The notes beneath the pieces were generated by a model. That model ran no database searches. It saw only the letters and a program-made list of their open reading frames with translations, and had not been told where the DNA came from. From Spirulinaceae cyanobacterium SM2_1_0 (GTDB lineage: Bacteria > Cyanobacteriota > Cyanobacteriia > Cyanobacteriales > Spirulinaceae): DNA of 64,000 nucleotides. The translations under genes were made by a program, and so were the position numbers. Positions 57,608 through 64,000 of the stretch are shown here, piece by piece. The DNA is taken from positions 1-64,000 of the forward strand of contig JAAUTY010000012.1 in the NCBI GenBank assembly GCA_012031265.1, in the 5' to 3' direction. The first letter of the stretch is position 1. The number at the start of each line of letters is the position of its first letter.

Positions 57608-59005
57608 CTAAGCTTGCTCGAAATAGCGCGATCGCTCCCAGCTCGTCACCACCTCATCAAACTTGCGTTGCTCAGTGCGGAAGAAATGGAGGTAGTGGTC
57701 AACCACCGCAGCGCTCAAAACTTGGCGTGCCCAGGTGCTTTGCTCGAGAGCGGCGATCGCCTCTGGTAGCGAGTGCGGCACCTGGCTCAGCTCAGCCGCC
57801 GCATAGACATCGCCACTAAACATCGGCGGCGGCTCGATCTGGTTGGCGATGCCGTCGAGACCCGCCGCCAGCGTCACGGCAAAGGCAAGATAGGGGTTGG
57901 CATCAGCGCCAGGGGCGCGGCACTCGATCCGCAGCGACGGCCCCTGCCCGACGATCCGGAAACCAGCCGTGCGATTGTCATAGGACCAGGCGAGGCCGGT
58001 TGGGGCAAAGGAACTGGCGACGTAGCGTTTGTACGACGTGGGATAGGGGGCATAGAAGGCAAAAATCTCGCGCGCGTGTGCCATCCAGCCGCCCAAGAAC
58101 CAGCGGAACAGCGATGAGCAGCGGATCGACTCCAGGGTTTCCGCACCCGCGAACAGCGGCTCGCGGCCGTCGCGATCCCAGAGGCTGGCGTGGAGGTGAA
58201 AGCTGGAACCGGCAAAGCGCTCGTCCCACTTCGCCATGAAGGTGACGGCCGCCTGCCGCTGCCACGCGATTTCCTTTGCCGCGTGCTTGTAGAGCACATG
58301 GCGGTCGGCCATCTCTAGCGCCTCGGCGTAGCGCAGGTTGATTTCCTGCTGCCCCGGCCCCCACTCGCCCTTAGAAAATTCCACCGGCACGCCGGAGCGA
58401 TCGACGTGGCGACGGATCGCGCCGATGATGTCCTCCTCCTTCGTGCCCTGGAAGATGTGGTAGTCCTCGATGTAATTGCCCGCCGTCGTCAGATCGACAT
58501 AGTGCTTCTGGCGGGCGCGCTCGTAGCTGTCACGAAAGACATAAAGTTCCAGCTCCGAGGCACATTTGACCTGATAGCCCTGATCGGCGGCACGGGCAAC
58601 TTGTTGGCGCAGGATCGAGCGCGGCGCGATCGCGACCAATTCGTCTTTCTCTTCCGCATACACGTCACAGAAAACCAGCGCCGTCTTGTCCAGCCAGTCC
58701 GCTACCCGCAGCGTGTGCAGGTCAGGGATCATCCGAAAATCGCCATAGCCGCTCGCCCAACTGGCGTACTGATAGCCGGGGACAGGATCCATCTCCATGT
58801 CGCAGGCGAGGAGGTAATTGCAAGCGTGCAGGCTACCGTCGAGAACATCATGGAGAAAGAAGTCGCCCGTGATGCGTTTGCCCAAGAGGCGGCCGTAGAG
58901 GTCGGGGATCACGGCGAGCACGGTTTCGATCTGGTCATCGGCGATCGCCCGCTTCAGCGAGGTCACATTGAGCAAGCCACGCACGGGCGGATGAGATTCA
59001 GTCAT
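57608..59005 (-). CDS. Glutamine synthetase-like gamma-glutamylamide ligase
   Basis: 465 aa. The beta-grasp and catalytic domains of glutamine synthetase are present: DMEMDPVPGYQYASWASGYG, CASELELYVFRDSY, EWGPGQQEINLRYAEAL, SSFHLHASLWDRDG, and RIECRAPGADANPYLAFAVT. These features fit the GlnT/PuuA/GlnA4 branch, which glutamylates amines such as putrescine or ethanolamine, rather than canonical GlnA. The adenylylation tyrosine loop of GlnA is not evident. Encoded 41 bp after the permease gene, so the permease probably supplies its substrate. Confidence 0.9.
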   Translation of the reverse strand: MTESHPPVRGLLNVTSLKRAIADDQIETVLAVIPDLYGRLLGKRITGDFFLHDVLDGSLHACNYLLACDMEMDPVPGYQYASWASGYGDFRMIPDLHTLRVADWLDKTALVFCDVYAEEKDELVAIAPRSILRQQVARAADQGYQVKCASELELYVFRDSYERARQKHYVDLTTAGNYIEDYHIFQGTKEEDIIGAIRRHVDRSGVPVEFSKGEWGPGQQEINLRYAEALEMADRHVLYKHAAKEIAWQRQAAVTFMAKWDERFAGSSFHLHASLWDRDGREPLFAGAETLESIRCSSLFRWFLGGWMAHAREIFAFYAPYPTSYKRYVASSFAPTGLAWSYDNRTAGFRIVGQGPSLRIECRAPGADANPYLAFAVTLAAGLDGIANQIEPPPMFSGDVYAAAELSQVPHSLPEAIAALEQSTWARQVLSAAVVDHYLHFFRTEQRKFDEVVTSWERSRYFEQA

Positions 59006-59046
59006 GAATTAGCCGTCACCAGACGGTTCTAAACTCTGGGCTAACC

Positions 59047-60522
59047 TCATTCTCCCATGGGTTCGATGCTCTCGAGCGCGCGACCCACCAGCGCGTCCTC
59101 CTCTTCCGGCGCTTGGGCGACGAGCCGGTGGCGGCTGTGGAGCACGAAGTAGAGCACGCTAATCACCAGCACGATCGCGGTGCCCCAGACCCCCGGCCGG
59201 TAGTCCGGGATCGAGAAACAGGCGAGCAGGGCGATCAGCGAGAGCACCGTGCCGACAATCGCCCCCGGCATCCCCAACGGGCTGAGATAGGGGCGCTCCA
59301 GTTCGGGGCGCGAGACCTTGAGCTTGATGTAGGTCAGGAAAATCAGCGTATAGGTGATCGTCGCGCCAAACACCGCCATATTCAGCAGCGCGGCACCGAC
59401 GGTCGCACTCAGCAGGTCGATCAGCAGCGCGCAGAGATAGCCGATGACTGCGCCCAGGATCAACGCACGGGCAGGTGTGTGGTAGCGGCCGGTGACCGAG
59501 ATCCAGCGCGGAAAGTAGCCTGCCCGTGATAGGGCAAAAAGGACGCGACCGTAGGCATAGATAATCGTGTGGAAGCTGGCAATCAGTCCCGTGAGCGCGA
59601 TCAGCGTCAGCGCGATGGTGATGAAGCCACCGTCGCCAAAGACGGCTTTGAAACCTTCGCCGAGGGGAGCATCCGAAGTGCCAATCACGGCCACACCGCC
59701 GCCGACGCCAGAGTTGAGAATCAGGGTAAACAGGGAGAGCAATAGCAGCGTGACGATGCCGAGAATGATTGCTTTGGGCAGGGATTTGGGGACATCGTGG
59801 GTTTCTTCCGCCGCCAGGGGCAGTTGTTCAATGGCGAGATAGAACCAGATCGCAAAGGGCAACGCCGCAAAAATACCGGTCAGGCCTTTGGGCAAGAGTG
59901 CCGACTGGCCCGGATCGGGTGCCATATTGAACAGGAGTGCTGGATCAAAAGCGCCACTCGTCAATGCGCCAATGTAGAAAATCACTAGCACCGCCATCGC
60001 TAAGCCGGTGATCACCAAGCCGACTTTGAGGGTGAGTTCGACGCCGAGAATGTTGATGCCGACGAAGATGGTGTAGGCGATCGCCCACCAGACTGGCGCA
60101 GGCACGGCGGGAACCAGTTCGCCCATATAACCGCCGATGCCGACGACGATCACCGCCGCCGTCACGACATATTCGATCGCATCGGTGACGCCATTGAGGT
60201 AGCCGCCGACCGGCCCGAAGGCATTGCGGGTGAAGGCATAGGAGCCGCCCGCGTGCGGTAGTGCCGCCGAGAGTTCCGCAATGCAAAAAACGAGGCAGAG
60301 GTACATGATCGCCATGAGTAGGGTGGCGATCGCCAGTCCCCAAAATCCCCCCGCCGCTAGCCCGAAATTCCAACCAAAGAAGTCACCCGAAATCACAGCG
60401 CCGACGCCCAGTGCCCAGAGCAGCACCCAACCGGCTTTGCGTTGCAGTTGTCGCTGCGCCAGATATTCAGCATCGACATTTTCGTAGCTGGCGAAACCTT
60501 GGCGCGGTTGCTCGTCCGTCAT
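59047..60522 (-). CDS. APC-family amine permease (ethanolamine permease-like)
   Basis: 491 aa with 12 hydrophobic helices. Helix 1 GVGAVISGDFFGWNFGLAAG, then ELSAALPHAGGSYAFTRNAFGP and EYVVTAAVIVVGIGGYMGEL closely resemble ethanolamine permeases of the APC superfamily. YLAIEQLPLAAEETHDVPKSL is a further conserved loop. It should import a small amine. First gene of a probable operon with the GS-like and RidA genes, divergent from the alpha/beta-hydrolase gene. Confidence 0.88.
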   Translation of the reverse strand: MTDEQPRQGFASYENVDAEYLAQRQLQRKAGWVLLWALGVGAVISGDFFGWNFGLAAGGFWGLAIATLLMAIMYLCLVFCIAELSAALPHAGGSYAFTRNAFGPVGGYLNGVTDAIEYVVTAAVIVVGIGGYMGELVPAVPAPVWWAIAYTIFVGINILGVELTLKVGLVITGLAMAVLVIFYIGALTSGAFDPALLFNMAPDPGQSALLPKGLTGIFAALPFAIWFYLAIEQLPLAAEETHDVPKSLPKAIILGIVTLLLLSLFTLILNSGVGGGVAVIGTSDAPLGEGFKAVFGDGGFITIALTLIALTGLIASFHTIIYAYGRVLFALSRAGYFPRWISVTGRYHTPARALILGAVIGYLCALLIDLLSATVGAALLNMAVFGATITYTLIFLTYIKLKVSRPELERPYLSPLGMPGAIVGTVLSLIALLACFSIPDYRPGVWGTAIVLVISVLYFVLHSRHRLVAQAPEEEDALVGRALESIEPMGE

Positions 60523-60794
60523 AACCTGTTTGTCTCCTTACACAGCAGTTTAGAAACCGGCCTCGAAGTAGACTCTTATTCTTCAATGCACTGCTTGAAT
60601 TTTAGGCGTGAAGCGGCATTACGAATTGTTTGAATTTTGGCAAAATTTTCTGTCTTTTTGTGAAGTCTTGCGTGTGGCGATCGCGGCTGTGACCAATCTG
60701 CGGTCGCCAGCAGCCTGAGGTCAGCGTGAGGGCCAACTAGACCGTAATATCGAGGGCAGCATCATTCACCATTGCGCCGCCGCAAAAGGATATT

Positions 60795-61676
60795 ATGACC
60801 CAGTTCTACACCTGGAGCCGCTATCGTTGCGCCTACGACCACCATGCTCCTGAAACGACGGGAGACTTACCGCCGTTGTTACTCATCCACCCCATCGGTG
60901 TCGGCCTGTCCCGCCAGTTTTGGCAGCGCTTCGTAGCCGCTTGGCTGGCACGCCCCGGACTCTCCCCCCTCTACAATCCCGACTTACTCGGCTGCGGCGA
61001 GAGTGATCTGCCCCGCGCCGCCTACTACCCGGAAGATTGGGCCGCCCAGCTCTGCCACTTAGCCACACAGAAGCTGGGTCAGCCCGCCGTCTGGGTTGTG
61101 CAAGGGGCGCTGCTCCCTGTCGCCATTCGCGCCGCTGAGCAGTGCCCCGCCCAGGTCAAGGCGCTGGTATTGGCGGGGCCGCCCGCACTGTCGTTGCTCA
61201 GCACTGAAGCCGCATCACGCCAGCAGCGGTTGGCGTGGAATCTCTTCGATTCGCCGCTGGGCTGGGGTCTGTACCGTTATGTGCGCCGCCGCCAGTTTTT
61301 GCGCTCCTTTTCCGAGCGGCAGCTCTTTGATGAGCCAGCGGCGGTGGATGAGGAATGGTTGGCGATGCTGGACGCGGGGGCGCGATCGCCTGCCACTCGC
61401 CATGCCGTCTTCTCCTTCCTCGCCGGTTTTTGGCGACAGGACTACCGGGAGGCGATCGCCCAGCTCGCGATCCCGACCCTCGTGCTCGTCGGCGAGAGCG
61501 CCTCGAGCATCAGCCGCTCCAGCCGCGCTGAGACTCCCAGTGAGCGAATCGCCAGCTATCAACAGCATTGGCCCCAGGTACAAGTACAGCAATTACCCGG
61601 CCGTAATGTCTTGCCCTACGAGTCAACAGCGGAATTTACCACGGCTGTAGCCGAGTTTGTAGGCAGGTTGGGCTGA
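60795..61676 (+). CDS. Alpha/beta-hydrolase fold protein without the usual nucleophile
   Basis: 293 aa. The oxyanion-type motif LLIHPIGVGLSRQFWQRFVAA and NPDLLGCGESDLP are typical. At the nucleophile elbow, where GxSxG is expected, the sequence is VVQGALLPVAIRAAE near residue 105, so the serine is absent. An Asp/Glu in LVGESASS and a candidate late histidine are not clear. It could bind a ligand without catalysis, or use another residue. No chlorophyllase-like or esterase specificity can be deduced. Confidence 0.8.
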   Translation: MTQFYTWSRYRCAYDHHAPETTGDLPPLLLIHPIGVGLSRQFWQRFVAAWLARPGLSPLYNPDLLGCGESDLPRAAYYPEDWAAQLCHLATQKLGQPAVWVVQGALLPVAIRAAEQCPAQVKALVLAGPPALSLLSTEAASRQQRLAWNLFDSPLGWGLYRYVRRRQFLRSFSERQLFDEPAAVDEEWLAMLDAGARSPATRHAVFSFLAGFWRQDYREAIAQLAIPTLVLVGESASSISRSSRAETPSERIASYQQHWPQVQVQQLPGRNVLPYESTAEFTTAVAEFVGRLG

Positions 61677-61993
61677 AATTTGTCCAAAGCTTTCATGATT
61701 TCGCCAGAGCGGGTTTGCAGAGGAGTAGTGTCTGTCGGTGCAGGCAGAAAATCTGTCCACTCGAAGACTTCGGCGAAGCGGTGGGAGTGGAGACTGTGGA
61801 CGATGGCGGTGATAGCGGCTTTGGAGCTAATGACAAGAATTTTGACCGGTTCGCGATCGGGTTTGGGGTAGGCACAGAGCTTGAAGTGGAGTTCAACATT
61901 GGCGGTTTCAGCGGATTGAGAAGAGGTGAGGAGAAAGGCTTGAGTTGGCACGGTGATTACTCGCAAAGCGTCATCAACTTGGATGACAGCCAT
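61616..61993 (-). CDS. Protein of unknown function, divergent from an XRE regulator
   Basis: 125 aa from ATG 61993 (MAVIQVDDALRVITV); a start at 62020 would lie inside the operator-like inverted repeat. Beta strands VNLHFKL-like and VKILVISSKAAITAIVHSLHS are followed by RFAEVFEWTDFLPAP. I do not recognise the family. It ends inside the last 61 bp of the alpha/beta-hydrolase gene. It and the XRE pseudogene lack HIP1 sites, perhaps a transferred module. Confidence 0.6.
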   Translation of the reverse strand: MAVIQVDDALRVITVPTQAFLLTSSQSAETANVELHFKLCAYPKPDREPVKILVISSKAAITAIVHSLHSHRFAEVFEWTDFLPAPTDTTPLQTRSGEIMKALDKFQPNLPTNSATAVVNSAVDS

Positions 61994-62020
61994 TGATGTC
62001 AATGAACTTGTTGACATCAA
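61993..62020. promoter_or_regulatory. Operator-like inverted repeat between divergent genes
   Basis: TTGATGTCAA (61993-62002) and TTGACATCAA (62011-62020) are perfect 10-base inverted arms with an 8-base spacer. They touch the start of the unknown gene and lie 47 bp before the XRE start. A related half-site, ATCAACAGACTTGTTG, follows. A regulator-binding site is likely. Confidence 0.6.
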
Positions 62021-62066
62021 CAGACTTGTTGTTTACCCGGTCAAGTTCCTCTGACACCATGAAGGC

Positions 62067-62330
62067 ATGGGAAAAGCGGGAGGGGTTCTTAGACAGGTGC
62101 TTGCAGAGTATGAGGTGAGCCAATGTAGCCTTGCGGCGGCTCTCAATATTGAGCATTGAGCGCAATAGCGTTGACCGATGGGTGAATGCGAAAAGCGACC
62201 CATCCGAGGAGACCATTTTGGAACTTGTGAGAGTCTTAAAAACGTTAGAGCCTGAAGCGGCGAAGGCGTTTGTCGAAGACATCAGCCTGTTCTGTAGGAA
62301 TTTGAAGTTGCCAAATTGGGATGCTCCCGG
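62067..62330 (+). pseudogene. XRE-family regulator disrupted by a 7-bp tandem duplication
   Basis: From ATG 62067 the frame reads MGKAGGVLRQVLAEYEVSQ then CSLAAALNIE, a typical cyanobacterial XRE helix-turn-helix start. ATTGAGC is duplicated at 62148-62161, shifting the frame and creating a stop. In the next frame RNSVDRWVNAKSDPSEETI and LELVRVLKTLEPEAAKAFVE complete the domain. The native stop seems lost: the frame runs on past a TGGGATGCTCCC repeat scrap into the opposite gene. Confidence 0.7.
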
Positions 62331-62567
62331 TCAGGTTGGCGGCGATTCTTGGGCTTGGCGGAACTGGCGCGGGACGAGGATCAGAAAGACAAGCCACCAG
62401 AGGGCGATCGCACCGCTAACGGGCAGAGTCAACCAGAGCGATCGCGTCAACCACCAGACGCCCGCTACCAGGAGGGTGCCGGTGAGCAGGATTGACCAGG
62501 GCTGACACCACCAGGGCTTGTAGTCCCAGAGGCGCGGTGCAGGAGGGGTTGCTGGAGATTTCGTCAT
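62331..62567 (-). CDS. DUF6737-like small membrane protein
   Basis: 78 aa. LWDYKPWWCQPWSILLTG is the diagnostic start, followed by helices TLLVAGVWWLTRSLWL and VSGAIALWWLVFLILV. The W-rich opening I recall from cyanobacterial DUF6737 proteins. A proline-rich head and a short basic tail flank the helices. Upstream of it prmC ends nearby on the same strand (35-bp gap). Function unknown. Confidence 0.75.
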   Translation of the reverse strand: MTKSPATPPAPRLWDYKPWWCQPWSILLTGTLLVAGVWWLTRSLWLTLPVSGAIALWWLVFLILVPRQFRQAQESPPT

Positions 62568-62602
62568 GAATCGTTGGGGAATAGCCAGTCGCCGTTTCTA
62601 GA

Positions 62603-63526
62603 CTAACGCCGTCGGGCGCTGACGAAGCGATCGCGCCCCGCGAGATCGCGATGAATGGTGATTTGTTCGTAGTCACCCTGGTTAGTCATCAGTTCCGCCA
62701 CGAGTGGCGCTTGACCGACCATGAGTTCCACCGCCCAAAAACCGCCCGGTTGTAGATAAGTGGGTGTGGTGTCGATTAGCTGGCGAACCGCCTGCAAGCC
62801 GTCAGCGCCGCCGTCGAGGGCGAGGCGGGGTTCATGGCAGGCGACTTCGGGCTGGAGTTGGGCAATTTGGTCGCTGGGAATGTAGGGCGGATTGGCGATC
62901 GCGCCGCTCACTTGTCCAGCTAGTGCGGCTAGCGGCTGCCACCAAGACCCCAACCAGAAATGCAGGCGTGATGTGCGGTGCAGTTGCGCGGCATTAGTGC
63001 GAGCCAATTCGAGGGCGGCGGGGCTGCAATCGACCGCATGAATGGTCGCTTCAGGAAGCTCGTTGGCCAGTGCGAGGGCGATCGCGCCGCTGCCGGTACC
63101 CAGATCAACCCACGCGCCTTTTGCCAGCTCCGGTTGCGCTTGGCAAGCGGCCAGTGCTAGATCAATGAATAACTCGGTTTCAGGGCGCGGGATCAGGGCG
63201 GCTGGTGAAACTTGGAGCTGGAACTGTCGCCAAGTCGTGTAGCCGACAAGATGCTGTACTGGGACGCGCTCTTGGAGGCGACGCTGCCAGAGTTGCGCCA
63301 ACTCAACCAGGGAAAGTGCTGAAGGAATCGCTGCCGTCGTGCGGTAGTCGCCGAGGCGGAGGTGCAGGGGCGCGAGGTCAGTCAGAGCGCGTAAAAGCCA
63401 AGTGAGTTCCTGTGGCTCGATCCCAGCGGTCAGCGCCGCCTGCTGAGCCTGCTGCTGCCAAGCCCAGAGAGCGGCTCCAGGGATCAGGTGCGGGCGAGCC
63501 TCGCTAGCGCTCTGAGGCGGCATCAT
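62603..63526 (-). CDS. prmC: Release factor glutamine methyltransferase PrmC (HemK)
   Basis: 307 aa. N-terminal helical domain with LGYTTWRQ-type VQHLVGYTTWRQFQLQV, then the Rossmann methyltransferase: LIPRPETELFIDLAL, VDLGTGSGAIALALANELP for SAM, and the catalytic GAIANPPYIPSDQI. It methylates the GGQ glutamine of RF1/RF2. The first ATG (MMPPQSASEARP) is accepted. It may share a transcript with DUF6737. Confidence 0.95.
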   Translation of the reverse strand: MMPPQSASEARPHLIPGAALWAWQQQAQQAALTAGIEPQELTWLLRALTDLAPLHLRLGDYRTTAAIPSALSLVELAQLWQRRLQERVPVQHLVGYTTWRQFQLQVSPAALIPRPETELFIDLALAACQAQPELAKGAWVDLGTGSGAIALALANELPEATIHAVDCSPAALELARTNAAQLHRTSRLHFWLGSWWQPLAALAGQVSGAIANPPYIPSDQIAQLQPEVACHEPRLALDGGADGLQAVRQLIDTTPTYLQPGGFWAVELMVGQAPLVAELMTNQGDYEQITIHRDLAGRDRFVSARRR

Positions 63527-63568
63527 CCTGATTGGCGGTGCGGCGAGCCGGGATCTCTTGACATTAGC

Positions 63569-63679
63569 CTAGTACCGCTACGCGGAATTTTGAGTTCTGG
63601 GTTTTGAGTTTTGAGTGCCTGCAATCCGGGAATCCTGGGGATTTTGAATAGGCATCTCATTTCCGCCCTCTTGTACTAG
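63569..63679 (-). mobile_element. MITE family A, copy 8
   Basis: 111 bp, CTAG at both ends. Internal text belongs to the subfamily of copy 4. Its right-hand CTAG forms the TAG stop of the gene at 63676. Confidence 0.85.
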
Positions 63680-63945
63680 GGAGTCGTCGTGGGGGGATTG
63701 ACAAAGACGATGCGCTGCTGACTCGGCAGGGTCATGCCTGTTTGGTCTTGCATGACGTTATGCGTTTGGCTGGAGTCGAGGCTACGGCTAAAACCGTCGC
63801 GCAACTCCGAGACGTGCTCCTCGGTTTGTTGTACCTCGGTGCGAACCTCGCTCAACCGCTCCTGTTGCGTCCAGTGGTAGGGCAGCAAATTCACGAGCGC
63901 AACCACTGCCGCCGCTGACAACCCAGCATTCACAGCCAGCTTCAA
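63676..63945 (-). CDS. Small membrane-anchored coiled-coil protein
   Basis: 89 aa. An N-terminal helix (VNAGLSAAAVVALVNLLPY) anchors it, then a heptad-rich segment (RLSEVRTEVQQTEEHVSELR) predicts a coiled coil. The tail TLPSQQRIVFVNPP is the most conserved-looking part. I recall similar short proteins in cyanobacteria but no function. Its TAG stop is provided by the end of MITE copy 8, so the original C-terminus cannot be told. ATG 63945 lies near the right edge of the window. Confidence 0.65.
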   Translation of the reverse strand: MKLAVNAGLSAAAVVALVNLLPYHWTQQERLSEVRTEVQQTEEHVSELRDGFSRSLDSSQTHNVMQDQTGMTLPSQQRIVFVNPPTTTP

Positions 63946-64000
63946 CAGCGTTTCAAGGGCGATCGCACCGTGATTGTGCTGACGAGCCGACGGGCGTGGC

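Overview
The window comes from a phycobilisome-containing beta-cyanobacterium. Phosphoribulokinase, a ferredoxin-NADP reductase carrying the CpcD-like phycobilisome domain, the photosystem II repair protease FtsH2, the NDH-1 subunit NdhL, the beta-carboxysome shell protein CcmP and the NtcA co-activator PipX are all present. The DNA is GC-rich and studded with the octamer GCGATCGC (HIP1), a cyanobacterial hallmark. I cannot name the species from sequence alone.

Layout. 1-2.2 kb: a partial GNAT acetyltransferase and a GH15 glycosidase. 2.2-5.4 kb: IS256 and IS630 remnants around a DUF4112 membrane protein and a CrtISO-like oxidoreductase. 5.4-7.7 kb: a secreted protein, then a pentapeptide-repeat / PqqD-like / lasso-B2-like cassette. 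8.1-16.4 kb: der, ecfT, pipX, a CHASE2 cyclase, mnmG and two small conserved genes. 16.6-24.6 kb: prk divergent from petH, then ftsH2, DUF4079, comEC and tRNA-Ser. 24.6-27.8 kb: a Uma2 nuclease-like gene and a large cNMP-binding/AAA+/polyferredoxin fusion. 28.2-36 kb: trpA, a purine permease, a GT39-like transferase, lepB, a dihydroorotase-like gene and a second Uma2. 36-41.3 kb: SpoIID-like protein, CcmP, potassium channel and amidase. 41.5-50.5 kb: FMN reductase, DUF6816, ferredoxin, SDR, CSP41-like epimerase, NicO transporter, tRNA-Leu, ndhL-DUF3007, thyX and a rhomboid protease. 51.6-64 kb: a six-PAS cyclase, MTHFR-family protein, trpS, an amine permease/GS-like/RidA cassette, an alpha/beta-hydrolase fold protein, a divergent regulator pair, DUF6737, prmC and a small coiled-coil protein.

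The most distinctive signal is a dispersed MITE-like element with eight copies. It is usually 111 bp including a four-base YTAG duplication, and contains a heptanucleotide tandem array. Its target contains TAG, and three copies sit exactly on TAG stop codons. It also supplies C-terminal codons to two genes and extends the open frame of another. At 54848-54958 the pre-insertion site can be reconstructed. Two other dispersed repeat families are present.

Seven one-base frameshifts interrupt otherwise intact genes (GNAT, ftsH2, the polyferredoxin fusion twice, ccmP, the NicO transporter and ridA). Most lie in or near short homopolymers, so sequencing error is the simplest explanation, although a G10 run in the transporter could be a genuine variable tract. 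A different lesion, a 7-bp tandem duplication, disrupts an XRE regulator beside a strong operator-like inverted repeat.

Candidates for little-described biology are the cNMP/AAA+/polyferredoxin fusion, which lacks the sigma-54 contact motif and shares the window with two nucleotide cyclases; the pentapeptide/RRE/B2 cassette without a lasso cyclase; and the stop-codon-targeting MITE.
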